Of a DNA stretch of 64,000 nucleotides, positions 43,081 through 51,269 are shown piece by piece. Within the stretch, counting starts at the first letter, position 1. Every line of letters starts with the position of its first letter. Both the position numbers and the translations under genes were made by a program. Source of the stretch: Actinomycetota bacterium (GTDB lineage Bacteria; Actinomycetota; Actinomycetes; Actinomycetales; Microbacteriaceae); NCBI GenBank assembly GCA_020160915.1, contig JAIUPK010000003.1, positions 456,751 to 520,750 on the forward strand, read 5' to 3'. The notes beneath the pieces were generated by a model. That model had not been told where the DNA came from. It did no database searches and saw nothing but the letters and a program-made list of their open reading frames with translations.

Positions 43081-43901
43081 CCGCGCGACACCTCCGCTCG
43101 CACCTGTACGTCCCCGCCGACAAGCCCGGCATGCTCGGTAAGGCCCAGGAGCGGGGCGCTGACGCGATCATCCTCGACCTCGAGGACGCGGTAGCCCCCT
43201 CGGCGAAGGACTCGGCCCTTGAGGCGGTGGTCGCTTTCGCCGCGCTCCCGCGCGGCAGTGCGGAACTCTGGGTGCGCGTCAACACCGGGCAGCGCGGGCT
43301 CGACGAGATCGGTGCGCTCTGCCCGCTCGGCCTCGACGGGGTATGGCTGGCGAAGGCAGAACCGGGTGAATGGTTCGACGCTGCGGTCGCCGCACTAGTC
43401 GCCGCCGGCACGAAGGTCGGGATCCTCGTCGAGAGTGCACGTGGGCTCGTCGGGATGCCCGTCTTCTCCCCCGTTCCGTCCGAGTCGCTCGCTCAGCTCG
43501 GTGAGGTCGACCTGCGGGCCGACCTGCGCATCAGGGACGCGTCGGAAGAGGCGATGGTGCCCTACCGCGCGAGAATCGTCATGGAGACCGCGATCCGCGG
43601 CCTCGCACCGGCTGTGGGACCGGTCGACCCGAACTTCACCGACCTCGTCGCGTTCCGCGCGTCGACGGTACTGCTGCGCGATCGAGGATTCGGCTCCCGC
43701 GCGTGCATCCATCCGGCCCAGGTTGCCATCGTCAACGAGGTGTTCACGCCCGACGAGGCGGAGCTCGAGGACGCCCGCCGCATCGTCGGGGCATTCGAGA
43801 CCGAGACCGCCGCCGGCCGCGGGGCCTTCTCGATCGACGGCACCATGGGCGACGCCGCGACCGTGCGCTGGGCCCGATCCCTGCTGGCGACCCACGGATG
43901 A
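43077..43901 (+). CDS. CitE-like CoA ester lyase (HpcH/HpaI family)
   Basis: This 274-residue TIM-barrel protein is of the citrate lyase beta-like/malyl-CoA lyase group. It has SHLYVPADKPGMLGKA, the ADAIILDLEDAVAPSAK block (Asp/Glu metal and CoA region), Arg in LWVRVNTG, and late SRACIHPAQVAIVNEVF, all typical of CoA ester lyases. Such enzymes split a 3-hydroxyacyl-CoA, for example citramalyl-CoA or malyl-CoA, into acetyl-CoA or another acyl-CoA and a 2-oxo acid or aldehyde. Start and stop overlap neighbours by four bases. Its place in a sugar operon is unusual. Confidence 0.9.
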   Translation: MTARHLRSHLYVPADKPGMLGKAQERGADAIILDLEDAVAPSAKDSALEAVVAFAALPRGSAELWVRVNTGQRGLDEIGALCPLGLDGVWLAKAEPGEWFDAAVAALVAAGTKVGILVESARGLVGMPVFSPVPSESLAQLGEVDLRADLRIRDASEEAMVPYRARIVMETAIRGLAPAVGPVDPNFTDLVAFRASTVLLRDRGFGSRACIHPAQVAIVNEVFTPDEAELEDARRIVGAFETETAAGRGAFSIDGTMGDAATVRWARSLLATHG

Positions 43902-44878
43902 CGCCCTCTTCCCCGCCGTTCGCCGAGGACCTCGTGCCCGGGGTCGCGCTCGATCCCGCTCCCGACATCACCGTGGATGAAGGACTCGCCGCCCAGTACC
44001 TCGCCCTCAGCGGCGACCAGCTGGGCCCGACCCTGAGCGCACCGCTCTCGTTCGCGCTCACCGGACGACCTGAACGCCTGGCGAATCCCGCGCTGGTTAT
44101 CAGCCTCTCGATCGGCCAGTCGACCGTCGCGACCGGACGAGTGATCGCGAACCTGCGCTACGACAACCTCGTGCTCGAGCGGCAGGTGCATGTCGGCGAG
44201 ACCCTGCGCACCGTCGTCACCCCGGTCGCGGCCGCGTGGACTCGTTCGGGCACCGACCGGGCCAAGGTGCTGCTCGACATGTCCGTGACCACTCACGACG
44301 GCGAGCGCATCGCGCGGTACCAGCGGCTCGCGCTGCTTCCGGTCCGCGACGCAGAAGTGCTCGTCGCGGGCGACATTCCCGGCGCAGGGGATGCGCCGCC
44401 GCTGTCCCACTACTGGAGTGTCGTACCTTCGGGGTGGTCGAATCCGGCCGGCGTCACGTCGCGGCCGCTCGCCCTCGGCTCACCGTGGACCGACCCGCTC
44501 GCCGACACCGTGTCCTCTGCGCGAGAGCTCGTGCGCCTCACCCAGAACCGCGCGGCGGCCCACCGCGACGCGCGGGTGGGAAGCGGCGGCCAGCGGCTCG
44601 TGTTCGGCGGCCACACCGTCGCCCTCGCCCAGGCCTCTCTGTCGCGCCTCGCACCCGACCTCCTGACCGTACTCGCGTGGCGCAGCTGCGACCACCTCGC
44701 CCCGGTCTTCGAAGACGACACGCTGTCGTTCGAGATCGTGATCGATGCCGTGGAGCGGGGACGAGGATTCCGAATCGCGGACGCGACAGTGCGTGCGACA
44801 GCGCACCGCGGCGAGACCAAGTCCACGCCAGTACTCGAGTGGCGGCCCGTGCTGCTGCTGGCCGGGGAGGCATCATGA
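43898..44878 (+). CDS. MaoC-like double hot-dog dehydratase/hydratase
   Basis: This 326-residue protein appears to be a tandem hot-dog fold. The first domain contains DEGLAAQYLALSGDQ and the second NRAAAHRDARVGSGGQRLVFGG followed by HTVALAQASLSRL. Members hydrate enoyl-CoAs such as mesaconyl-CoA or itaconyl-CoA, or dehydrate hydroxyacyl-CoAs. Position between a CitE-like lyase and a CoA-transferase supports an acyl-CoA hydration step feeding the lyase. The ATG at 43898 overlaps the upstream stop; earlier open frame is a shadow. Confidence 0.82.
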   Translation: MTPSSPPFAEDLVPGVALDPAPDITVDEGLAAQYLALSGDQLGPTLSAPLSFALTGRPERLANPALVISLSIGQSTVATGRVIANLRYDNLVLERQVHVGETLRTVVTPVAAAWTRSGTDRAKVLLDMSVTTHDGERIARYQRLALLPVRDAEVLVAGDIPGAGDAPPLSHYWSVVPSGWSNPAGVTSRPLALGSPWTDPLADTVSSARELVRLTQNRAAAHRDARVGSGGQRLVFGGHTVALAQASLSRLAPDLLTVLAWRSCDHLAPVFEDDTLSFEIVIDAVERGRGFRIADATVRATAHRGETKSTPVLEWRPVLLLAGEAS

Positions 44879-46053
44879 GCAATCCGGTGACCCTGCTCGC
44901 GGGCATCCGCGTCGTCTCGCTCGAGCAGTACATCGGGGCGCCGTACTGCACCTCGATTCTCGCCGACGCGGGCGCCGAGGTCATCAAGATCGAGTTGCCG
45001 GGCGTCGGCGATCCGCGCCGCTCGTACGACCCGAAGCGCACCGACGCCGACGGCACGCTGAGCGGCGGGTTCGCGTCGTACAACCGGGGCAAGAAGTCCG
45101 TCGAGCTCGACCTCACCACCCCGGCCGGACGCGAGCGGCTCGGGGACCTGCTCGCGGGCGCCGACGTGCTCGTCTCCAACCTGCGGCCGGGCTCGCTCGC
45201 CCGCTACGGGCTGGGGCGTGACGTGATCGCGGAACGCTTTCCCGCCCTCATCGTGTGCGAGATCTCGGGCTTCGGCCAGACCGGGCCGTACGCGGCTTGG
45301 CCGGCCTTCGACTCGGTGATCCAGGCGATGAGCGGCCTTAGCAGCCTGTTGGGGGCCACCGCCGACTCGCCACCCGGTCTCGCCCCGATGGCCACGATGG
45401 ACATCCTCGGCGGGGTCTACGCTGCGGTGGGAATTCTCGCCGCGCTCGTGTCACGACAGGCCACGGGCCGTGGCACGCACGTGGACGCCTCGATGTACGA
45501 CATCGGCGCGGCCTTCCTCGAGCGACCGCTCACGTTGCACGAGTTCACGGGCGACGTGCCCTCGCGCGGTGCCGACCGGTTCAGCCCCGTGGGCAGCTTC
45601 CGGGCCGGCGACGGTGGCTGGGTGTCGATGGTCATCCCCACCGACGAGATGTGGCGACGTTGCTGCATGGCGATCGGCCGCGAGGACCTCGTCGCCTCCC
45701 CCGAACTCGACACGGTACTCAAGCGCGCGGAGCGGATGGCAGACCTCGTGATCCCGGCGCTCGAGCACTGGGCGGCCCCGCTCACGGCACCCGAGGCCGC
45801 GCGGGCGCTTCGCGACGCGGGGCAGCCTGCGGGAGTGGTGCAGACCATCGCCGACGTTCGGCACGATCCGCACCTCGAGGAGCGCGGGCTGTTCCAGGTC
45901 GTGGACGACCCGCGCGCCGTGCACGAGGACGGCACACCGTTCCGGTTGCCGCGGCTGCCCCTGTTGTTCGACGGCGTGGGCGCCGTGCCCGGTCCGATCC
46001 CCGCCCTCGGCGAGAATACCGACGACGACTTCGACCGACAGGACAGGCCATGA
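44875..46053 (+). CDS. CaiB/BaiF-family (class III) CoA-transferase
   Basis: This 392-residue protein begins with VVSLEQYIGAPYCTSILADAGAEVIKIE in parts and has the SFASYNRGKKSVELDL and VLVSNLRPGSLARYGL regions typical of formyl-CoA transferase and related enzymes. The usual catalytic Asp is likely the one in HVDASMYDIGAAF. It moves CoA between carboxylic acids, here probably activating a pathway acid with succinyl-CoA or acetyl-CoA as donor (inference). It overlaps both neighbours by four bases. Confidence 0.92.
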   Translation: MSNPVTLLAGIRVVSLEQYIGAPYCTSILADAGAEVIKIELPGVGDPRRSYDPKRTDADGTLSGGFASYNRGKKSVELDLTTPAGRERLGDLLAGADVLVSNLRPGSLARYGLGRDVIAERFPALIVCEISGFGQTGPYAAWPAFDSVIQAMSGLSSLLGATADSPPGLAPMATMDILGGVYAAVGILAALVSRQATGRGTHVDASMYDIGAAFLERPLTLHEFTGDVPSRGADRFSPVGSFRAGDGGWVSMVIPTDEMWRRCCMAIGREDLVASPELDTVLKRAERMADLVIPALEHWAAPLTAPEAARALRDAGQPAGVVQTIADVRHDPHLEERGLFQVVDDPRAVHEDGTPFRLPRLPLLFDGVGAVPGPIPALGENTDDDFDRQDRP

Positions 46054-47432
46054 CCCCGCGCCGCGTAGGCATCATCCACCCCTACTGGAGCTTCTGGGAG
46101 TCGGCAGTCGAGGGTGACTTCGCCGCGGATCGGCGCGAGCTCGGGGCGGTCGGCACCGCAACCATCGAGTCGAGCGGGGCGACCGTGGCCTGGCAGGTGA
46201 CTGTGCAGCCCGGCGACGACATCGACGCGCTCGCCGCGGATCTCGCGAGCGACATCGACGCGCTCGTCATCGTGTCGACGATGGCCGCCTCGCCCGGAGC
46301 GGTGCTCGAGCTGCTGGCCCGGTTCGAGCGCACCCCGCTCGTGATCTGGGCGGCGCACCTCGGCCTGGCCGTTGACGCAGACCTGAGCCACACGGGCATC
46401 ACGCTGCGAGGCGGCACCGTCGGCAGCCCCATGATCGGCGCGGCCCTCACCCGGCAGGGCAGGCCGTACGACCTCGTCGCTGGCGAGATCACGGATGCCT
46501 CGGCCATCGGTGCCGCCGTGCGTCGCGCCAGCGCCGCAGGCGCCGTGCGGCGCGCGCGACTGGGGGTCGTGGGATCCACGATCCCAGGCTACGAGTGGGC
46601 GCGGGTTCCCGACGAACGGCTCGCGTCGCTCGGTATAGAGGTCGTGGCGAGCGCGCCAGAAGAACTTGCGGGGCGCATCCGATCGGTCACGCCGGAGGCG
46701 GTGGGCGCCGCCCGCGCACGGCTCGATGAATTCAGCGTCGACGGCGACGTCGAGCCCGACGACCTGGAGCGCGCGCTGCGCTACTCGGTGGCCCTGGAGT
46801 CGCTCGTCGACGAGGGCCGACTCTCTGCGGGCACACTCAACTGCCACGTCGCACAGCTGCGCCTCGACCCCGCTATCGGGTCGGCCCCGTGCTTCGCGCT
46901 CGGGCTCTCCACGTCGAACGGCGTGCCCTGGACATGCACGGGAGACATCGCAACCTCTCTCGCGATGCTCCTGGTGAGCTCGCTCGGCGCCCCCACGCTC
47001 TACCACGAGATCGAGGCGCTCGACGAGGTGTCGCACGAGGCGATCCTGGCCAACTCGGGCGAGCACGACTCCCGCTTCGACACGGCCACGCCCCGGCGCA
47101 TCATCACCAACCCGTGGTTCCCGCGCGAGCGCGCCACGGCCTCGGCGCTGTTCTCGATCGCTCCCGGCCCCGCGAGCCTCGTGGGGGTCGCGTCGGGCTC
47201 CGACGGCGCACTCACCATTGTCGTCGCCGAGGGTCGCTTCACCGAGCGCACGGCTCCCGACTCCGGCACGGTGAACGCCGCGTTCGAGTTCGCCTCCGGC
47301 CCGATCGCCGAAGCCTGGCAGCGCTGGGGAAGCGCGGGGGTGGGCCACCACTCGTGCGCGACCGACCGTCATGTAGCTGACGACCTCCGGGTCATCTGCG
47401 AGCACCTCGGGCTCGGGTTCGTTCTGGTCTAG
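46050..47432 (+). CDS. L-fucose/L-arabinose isomerase-like protein
   Basis: This 460-residue protein has the layout of the FucI/AraA superfamily. The N-terminus GIIHPYWSFWE and repeated Rossmann-like domains are followed by a C-terminal barrel with NCHVAQLRL, WTCTGDIATSLAML, YHEIEALDEV and late GVGHHSCATDRH. In characterised isomerases one metal-binding Glu lies in AEGD or CEAD; here the motif is CTGD, so Glu is replaced by Thr. It may still bind substrate or do different chemistry. It is the last gene of the transport/CoA operon and overlaps the CoA-transferase gene by four bases. Confidence 0.78.
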   Translation: MTPRRVGIIHPYWSFWESAVEGDFAADRRELGAVGTATIESSGATVAWQVTVQPGDDIDALAADLASDIDALVIVSTMAASPGAVLELLARFERTPLVIWAAHLGLAVDADLSHTGITLRGGTVGSPMIGAALTRQGRPYDLVAGEITDASAIGAAVRRASAAGAVRRARLGVVGSTIPGYEWARVPDERLASLGIEVVASAPEELAGRIRSVTPEAVGAARARLDEFSVDGDVEPDDLERALRYSVALESLVDEGRLSAGTLNCHVAQLRLDPAIGSAPCFALGLSTSNGVPWTCTGDIATSLAMLLVSSLGAPTLYHEIEALDEVSHEAILANSGEHDSRFDTATPRRIITNPWFPRERATASALFSIAPGPASLVGVASGSDGALTIVVAEGRFTERTAPDSGTVNAAFEFASGPIAEAWQRWGSAGVGHHSCATDRHVADDLRVICEHLGLGFVLV

Positions 47433-47450
47433 CCAGCGCGCGGCCCCGCG

Positions 47451-47472
47451 CCATCCACCGATCGGTGGATGG
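47451..47472. promoter_or_regulatory. Perfect 22-base palindrome before the ABC-2/two-component operon
   Basis: CCATCCACCGA is followed directly by its exact reverse complement, with no spacer. It lies 18 bases after the isomerase-like stop and 57 bases before the ABC ATPase start. It could be an operator for the downstream operon or, as RNA, a hairpin at the end of the catabolic operon; no T-run follows it. Confidence 0.6.
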
Positions 47473-47528
47473 CAGGTTCATCCGGTGCACCGCTGCCGCG
47501 GCAACGCGGCACCCGCCACGATGGACTC

Positions 47529-48425
47529 ATGACATCAGTGGTGAGTGTGCGCGACCTGCGCAAGAGCTACGGCAACTTCACGGCGCTCGACGGCGTCAGT
47601 TTCGACATCGAGGCCGGTGAGACGTTCGCGCTGCTCGGCCCGAACGGCGCCGGCAAGAGCACGACCATCGAGATTCTCGAGGGCTACCGCGACCGTACGA
47701 GCGGCGAGGCATCCGTGCTCGGGGTGGACCCCGGCAAGGGCGGCCTCGACTGGAAGGCGCAGCTGGGCATCGTGCTGCAGTCGACCGGCGAGAGCGGCAA
47801 CATCACCGTGCGCGAGCAGCTGACGCACTTCGCGGGCTTCTACCCGAACGCCCGTGACGTCGACGAGGTGATCGCCGCGGTCGGGCTCGAGGCCAAGCAG
47901 AAGGCGATGATCCGCAAGCTGTCGGGTGGCCAGCGTCGCCGCGTGGATGTCGCGCTCGGCATCATCGGCCGCCCCGAGCTGCTCTTCCTGGACGAACCCA
48001 CCACCGGCTTCGACCCCGAGGCGCGCCGCCAGTTCTGGGAGCTGATCCGCTCCCTCAAGGCGGAGGGCACCACGATCCTGCTCACCACCCACTACCTCGA
48101 CGAGGCCGCCCAGCTGGGCGACCGCGCGGGCATCATCGCCGGTGGTCGCCTCATCGACATCGGCCGCATCGACGAGATCGGTGGCGCGGATGCCCGTGTG
48201 CCCCTCGTGCGCTGGCTCGAGAACGGGCAGCTCCGCGAGGAGCGCACAACCACCCCGGGGGCGCTCGTGGCTCGCCTCGGCGAACCCGAGGGACTCGAGG
48301 TCATCCGCCCGAGCCTCGAGGACATCTACCTGACACTCGTGGGCGGGTACGAGGCCGGGGAGGTCTCGACGAGCTCGACCGGCGAAGGCTCGACCACCGT
48401 CACCACCGAAGGAGCAGCACTGTGA
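47529..48425 (+). CDS. ABC-2 type transporter ATPase (daunorubicin-resistance/DrrA-like)
   Basis: This 298-residue ATPase has Walker A GPNGAGKST, Q-loop VLQSTGES, signature KLSGGQRRRVDVALG, Walker B LFLDEPTTGFDPEARR and switch His TTHYLDEAA. A C-terminal tail rich in Ser and Thr follows. It is a typical partner of ABC-2 permeases that export drugs, antibiotics or lipids. The start is the ATG at 47529; SD is poor, so the true start may be the GTG at 47538. It overlaps the permease gene by four bases and opens an operon with a two-component system. Confidence 0.94.
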   Translation: MTSVVSVRDLRKSYGNFTALDGVSFDIEAGETFALLGPNGAGKSTTIEILEGYRDRTSGEASVLGVDPGKGGLDWKAQLGIVLQSTGESGNITVREQLTHFAGFYPNARDVDEVIAAVGLEAKQKAMIRKLSGGQRRRVDVALGIIGRPELLFLDEPTTGFDPEARRQFWELIRSLKAEGTTILLTTHYLDEAAQLGDRAGIIAGGRLIDIGRIDEIGGADARVPLVRWLENGQLREERTTTPGALVARLGEPEGLEVIRPSLEDIYLTLVGGYEAGEVSTSSTGEGSTTVTTEGAAL

Positions 48426-49255
48426 CCACCATCGACATCCCCCGCCTGCCCGCGGGTCGCACGCTGCGTCTCGGCGTCAGCCGCATCGGCTACGAGGTGA
48501 AGACCTACTTCCGCCAGGGCGACTCAGTGTTCTTCACATTCCTGTTCCCGCTCGTCATGCTCACGATCTTCTCGGTCGCGTTCAGCGAGCAGAGCTTCGG
48601 CCCTCCTGGCGAGGAGATCAGCGCCGCAGCCTTCTACCTGCCCGGGATGCTGGCCGCCGGCCTCCTGCTCAGTGGCCTGCAGAACATGGCCATCGATATC
48701 GCCAACGAGAAGAGCGACGGCACGCTGAAGCGCTTCGCGGGGACGCCCCTGCCGGTGGTGAGCTACTTCATCGGCAAGATCGGGCAGGTGCTCGTGACCG
48801 GCCTCATGCAGGCCGCGCTGCTGCTGCTCGTGGCCGGTCTGGTGTTCAGGGTCGAGCTGCCGACGGAGCCCGAGAAGTGGTTCACGTTCGCCTGGGTGTT
48901 CGTGCTCGGCGTCTCCACCTCGGCGGTGCTCGGCATCGCGCTGAGCGGGCTCCCCCGCAGCGGCAAGAGCGCCACCGCCGTGATCATCCCTATCGCCCTC
49001 GTATTGCAGTTCATCTCGGGCGTCTACCTCGGCTTCTCGCAGCTGCCGGAGTGGCTCCAGAACATTGCCAGCGTGTTCCCCCTGAAGTGGATGGCGCAGG
49101 GCATGCGTGAGGTGTTCCTGCCCGCGAGCTTCGAGGTGCTGGAGCAGGGCGAGAGTTGGAACCTGCCGGGCGTCGCGATCGTCTGCGCGATCTGGCTGGT
49201 GGTCGGTCTCATCGTGACCCGCTTCACGTTCCGCTGGATCCGCAAGGATAGCTAG
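48422..49255 (+). CDS. ABC-2 type transporter permease
   Basis: This 277-residue permease has six helices: one near residues 36-55, then about 65-85, 115-140, 150-172, 178-200 and 245-265. It shows the ABC-2 stretch NEKSDGTLKRFAGTPLP between the second and third helices and SGVYLGFSQLPEWLQNIASVFPLKWM toward the end (in parts). With the ATPase it exports a small molecule or lipid. It is directly followed, with no gap, by the histidine kinase gene, so the exporter and its sensor are one unit. Confidence 0.93.
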   Translation: MTTIDIPRLPAGRTLRLGVSRIGYEVKTYFRQGDSVFFTFLFPLVMLTIFSVAFSEQSFGPPGEEISAAAFYLPGMLAAGLLLSGLQNMAIDIANEKSDGTLKRFAGTPLPVVSYFIGKIGQVLVTGLMQAALLLLVAGLVFRVELPTEPEKWFTFAWVFVLGVSTSAVLGIALSGLPRSGKSATAVIIPIALVLQFISGVYLGFSQLPEWLQNIASVFPLKWMAQGMREVFLPASFEVLEQGESWNLPGVAIVCAIWLVVGLIVTRFTFRWIRKDS

Positions 49256-50395
49256 ATGGAGTCCAGCCGGTGGTGGCACGTCGCGGTACTGGGTATCGCG
49301 GCGGTGCTGTCCGGCCTCATCATCTGGGGTGACCCGTCGACGATCGAACTCGTCGGCGGGCTCACCGCGATCGCCGTGTTCGTTGCCGCCTGGTTCGTGG
49401 TGGGGCGCCGTGCGACCCACAGCCAGCGCGCGGGGATCGCGTTCGTCGTGATCACCATCGTTGTAGCGGCTGTCGGCACCGCATTCTCACCCAGCCTCGC
49501 AACCATCCAGTGCATTGCCTATCCGATCATCTGGGTGCTGATCGATCGCACCCAGACCGCGATCCTCGCCAACATCGCGCTCGCCACGGGTGTGGCGGTC
49601 GGGCTGTACCTCAGCACCGGTTCGGCGTTGCAGGCACTGCTGATCCAGGGGATCTCGGTGACCTTCAGCATTGCGCTGGGCCTCTGGATCACCAGCATCG
49701 CGGTGCGCAGTCACGAGCGTCAGCGTCTGCTCGATGAGCTGCGCGCCACCCAGGACGAGCTGGCGATGGTGAGTCGGGATGCTGGTGTGTCGAGCGAGCG
49801 CGAACGTCTCGCCCGCGAGATCCACGACACCATCGCGCAGGACCTCACCGGGCTGGTGCTCACCACCCAGCGCGCCCGCCGCGAGCTCGCGGACGGGGAG
49901 CTGCCTGCCCTCGACGAGCAGCTCGCGATCCTCGAGGAGAACGCCCGCAGCGCCCTCGCCGAGACCCGCGCGCTGGTCGCGGCCACCGCCCCGATCGGCC
50001 TGGCCACGGGTGGCATCGGCGATGCGCTCGACCGGCTGGGTGCCCGGTTCGCCCGGGAGACGGGACTCGCCGTGACCGTGAGCGCCACCGGGTTGCCCGC
50101 GCTCGACCGTGACACGGAGGTCGTACTGCTGCGGTGTGCGCAGGAGGGACTCGCGAACGTGCGCAAACATGCTCGGGCCGGGGTGGCATCCGTCACTGTC
50201 GCAGCGGATGACGACGAGGTGACCCTGGAGGTGCGTGACGACGGCCGCGGTTTTGATCCGGGCACCGTGGCGGCCGGGTTCGGACTGAGCGGCATGCGTG
50301 AGCGCCTCGCGCTCGTCGACGGACGCCTCGCGGTCGCCTCCGGTGCAACGGGCACGACACTGACTGTCACTCTGCCGAGAGGGGAGCAGGAATGA
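49256..50395 (+). CDS. Sensor histidine kinase (NarL/DesK type)
   Basis: This 379-residue kinase has five or six N-terminal helices (residues 8-160), with little outside them, then a HisKA_3 dimerisation domain with ERERLAREIHDTIAQDLTGL (His near 194) and an ATPase domain ending GFGLSGMRERLALVDGRL. This is the intramembrane-sensing type common beside ABC-2 exporters. The response regulator gene overlaps by four bases. The ATG directly follows the permease stop. Confidence 0.95.
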   Translation: MESSRWWHVAVLGIAAVLSGLIIWGDPSTIELVGGLTAIAVFVAAWFVVGRRATHSQRAGIAFVVITIVVAAVGTAFSPSLATIQCIAYPIIWVLIDRTQTAILANIALATGVAVGLYLSTGSALQALLIQGISVTFSIALGLWITSIAVRSHERQRLLDELRATQDELAMVSRDAGVSSERERLAREIHDTIAQDLTGLVLTTQRARRELADGELPALDEQLAILEENARSALAETRALVAATAPIGLATGGIGDALDRLGARFARETGLAVTVSATGLPALDRDTEVVLLRCAQEGLANVRKHARAGVASVTVAADDDEVTLEVRDDGRGFDPGTVAAGFGLSGMRERLALVDGRLAVASGATGTTLTVTLPRGEQE

Positions 50396-51009
50396 TCCGG
50401 GTGCTGGTCGCCGATGACCATCCGATCGTCAGGGGCGGAATCGTCGCGCTGCTGGAGTCGGCCGACGACCTGAGTGTCGTCGGTGAGGCGAGCACGGGGA
50501 TTCAGGCCGTCGAGCTCGCGCTTCAGCACGAACCCGACATCGTGCTCATGGACCTGCAGATGCCGGAGCTCGGCGGTGCCGAGGCGACCGCGCGCATCCT
50601 CGAGCAACGTCCGGATATCCGTGTGATCGTGCTGACAACCTACGAGAGCGACTCCGCGATCCTTCAGGCGATCGAGGCGGGTGCGAGCGGGTACCTGCTC
50701 AAGGCCGCACCGGCGGGGGAGATTCTGGCGGGCATCCGCTCGGTGGCGGCGGGGGATGTCGCGCTCGCTCCCTCGATCGCGGCGATGCTCGTCAATCGCG
50801 TGAAGGCCCCCGCGGGGCCGACGCTGAGCGCCCGCGAGACCGAGGTGCTCGCGCTGGTCGCGCAGGGCAAGAGCAACCCGGCGATCGCGCAGGCCCTGTT
50901 CGTGAGCGAGGCGACGGTCAAGACGCACCTGCTGCACGTGTTCGAGAAGCTGAACGTGAGCGATCGCACCCGCGCCGTGACGAAGGCGATGGAGTTGGGG
51001 TTGCTCTAG
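50392..51009 (+). CDS. LuxR/NarL-family response regulator
   Basis: This 205-residue regulator has a receiver domain (VLVADDHPIVRGGIVALLE; phospho-acceptor Asp in IVLMDLQMPELGG near residue 53; Lys in YLLKAAPAG) and a C-terminal LuxR helix-turn-helix (LSARETEVLALVAQGKSNPA, VSEATVKTHLLHVFEKL). It probably controls the ABC exporter operon in which it is the last gene. A palindromic 51-base repeat follows. Confidence 0.97.
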   Translation: MIRVLVADDHPIVRGGIVALLESADDLSVVGEASTGIQAVELALQHEPDIVLMDLQMPELGGAEATARILEQRPDIRVIVLTTYESDSAILQAIEAGASGYLLKAAPAGEILAGIRSVAAGDVALAPSIAAMLVNRVKAPAGPTLSARETEVLALVAQGKSNPAIAQALFVSEATVKTHLLHVFEKLNVSDRTRAVTKAMELGLL

Positions 51010-51081
51010 CCGCGAGCGGGCTCTTATGCCGTGCGGACCCTCGGGGCCTCGACTCTCAGCCTTGTCCGAGGCGCTGGAGAC

Positions 51082-51132
51082 TTCTGTTGTGCAGGAGTCA
51101 CGACACATGCTCGCGACTCCTGCACAACAGAA
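51082..51132. repeat. 51-base palindromic repeat TTCTGTTGTGCAGGA...TCCTGCACAACAGAA, copy 2
   Basis: The same 15-base arms as at 17152-17202, with a 21-base centre of form GTCACGA-n7-TCGCGAC that extends the palindrome. It lies between the 3' ends of the LuxR regulator gene and murB, again a convergent site. The remainder of the 260-base gap shows an unidentified CCGGC-rich stretch and no gene. Confidence 0.85.
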
Positions 51133-51269
51133 GGGGCCAGAAGCACACGGTCGAATCGCCGCATCCCCCACCGATACACCGACCCAGCCGGCACCGAACT
51201 AACCGGCACCGAGCCAGCCAGCAGCGCGCCAGCCGGCGGCGAGCCGGCCGAACGCACCGAACGCACCGC

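Noticed and set aside
46050-47432. Calling the last operon gene a functional L-fucose or L-arabinose isomerase
   Set aside because: A key metal-binding Glu appears to be Thr, so only family resemblance is claimed.
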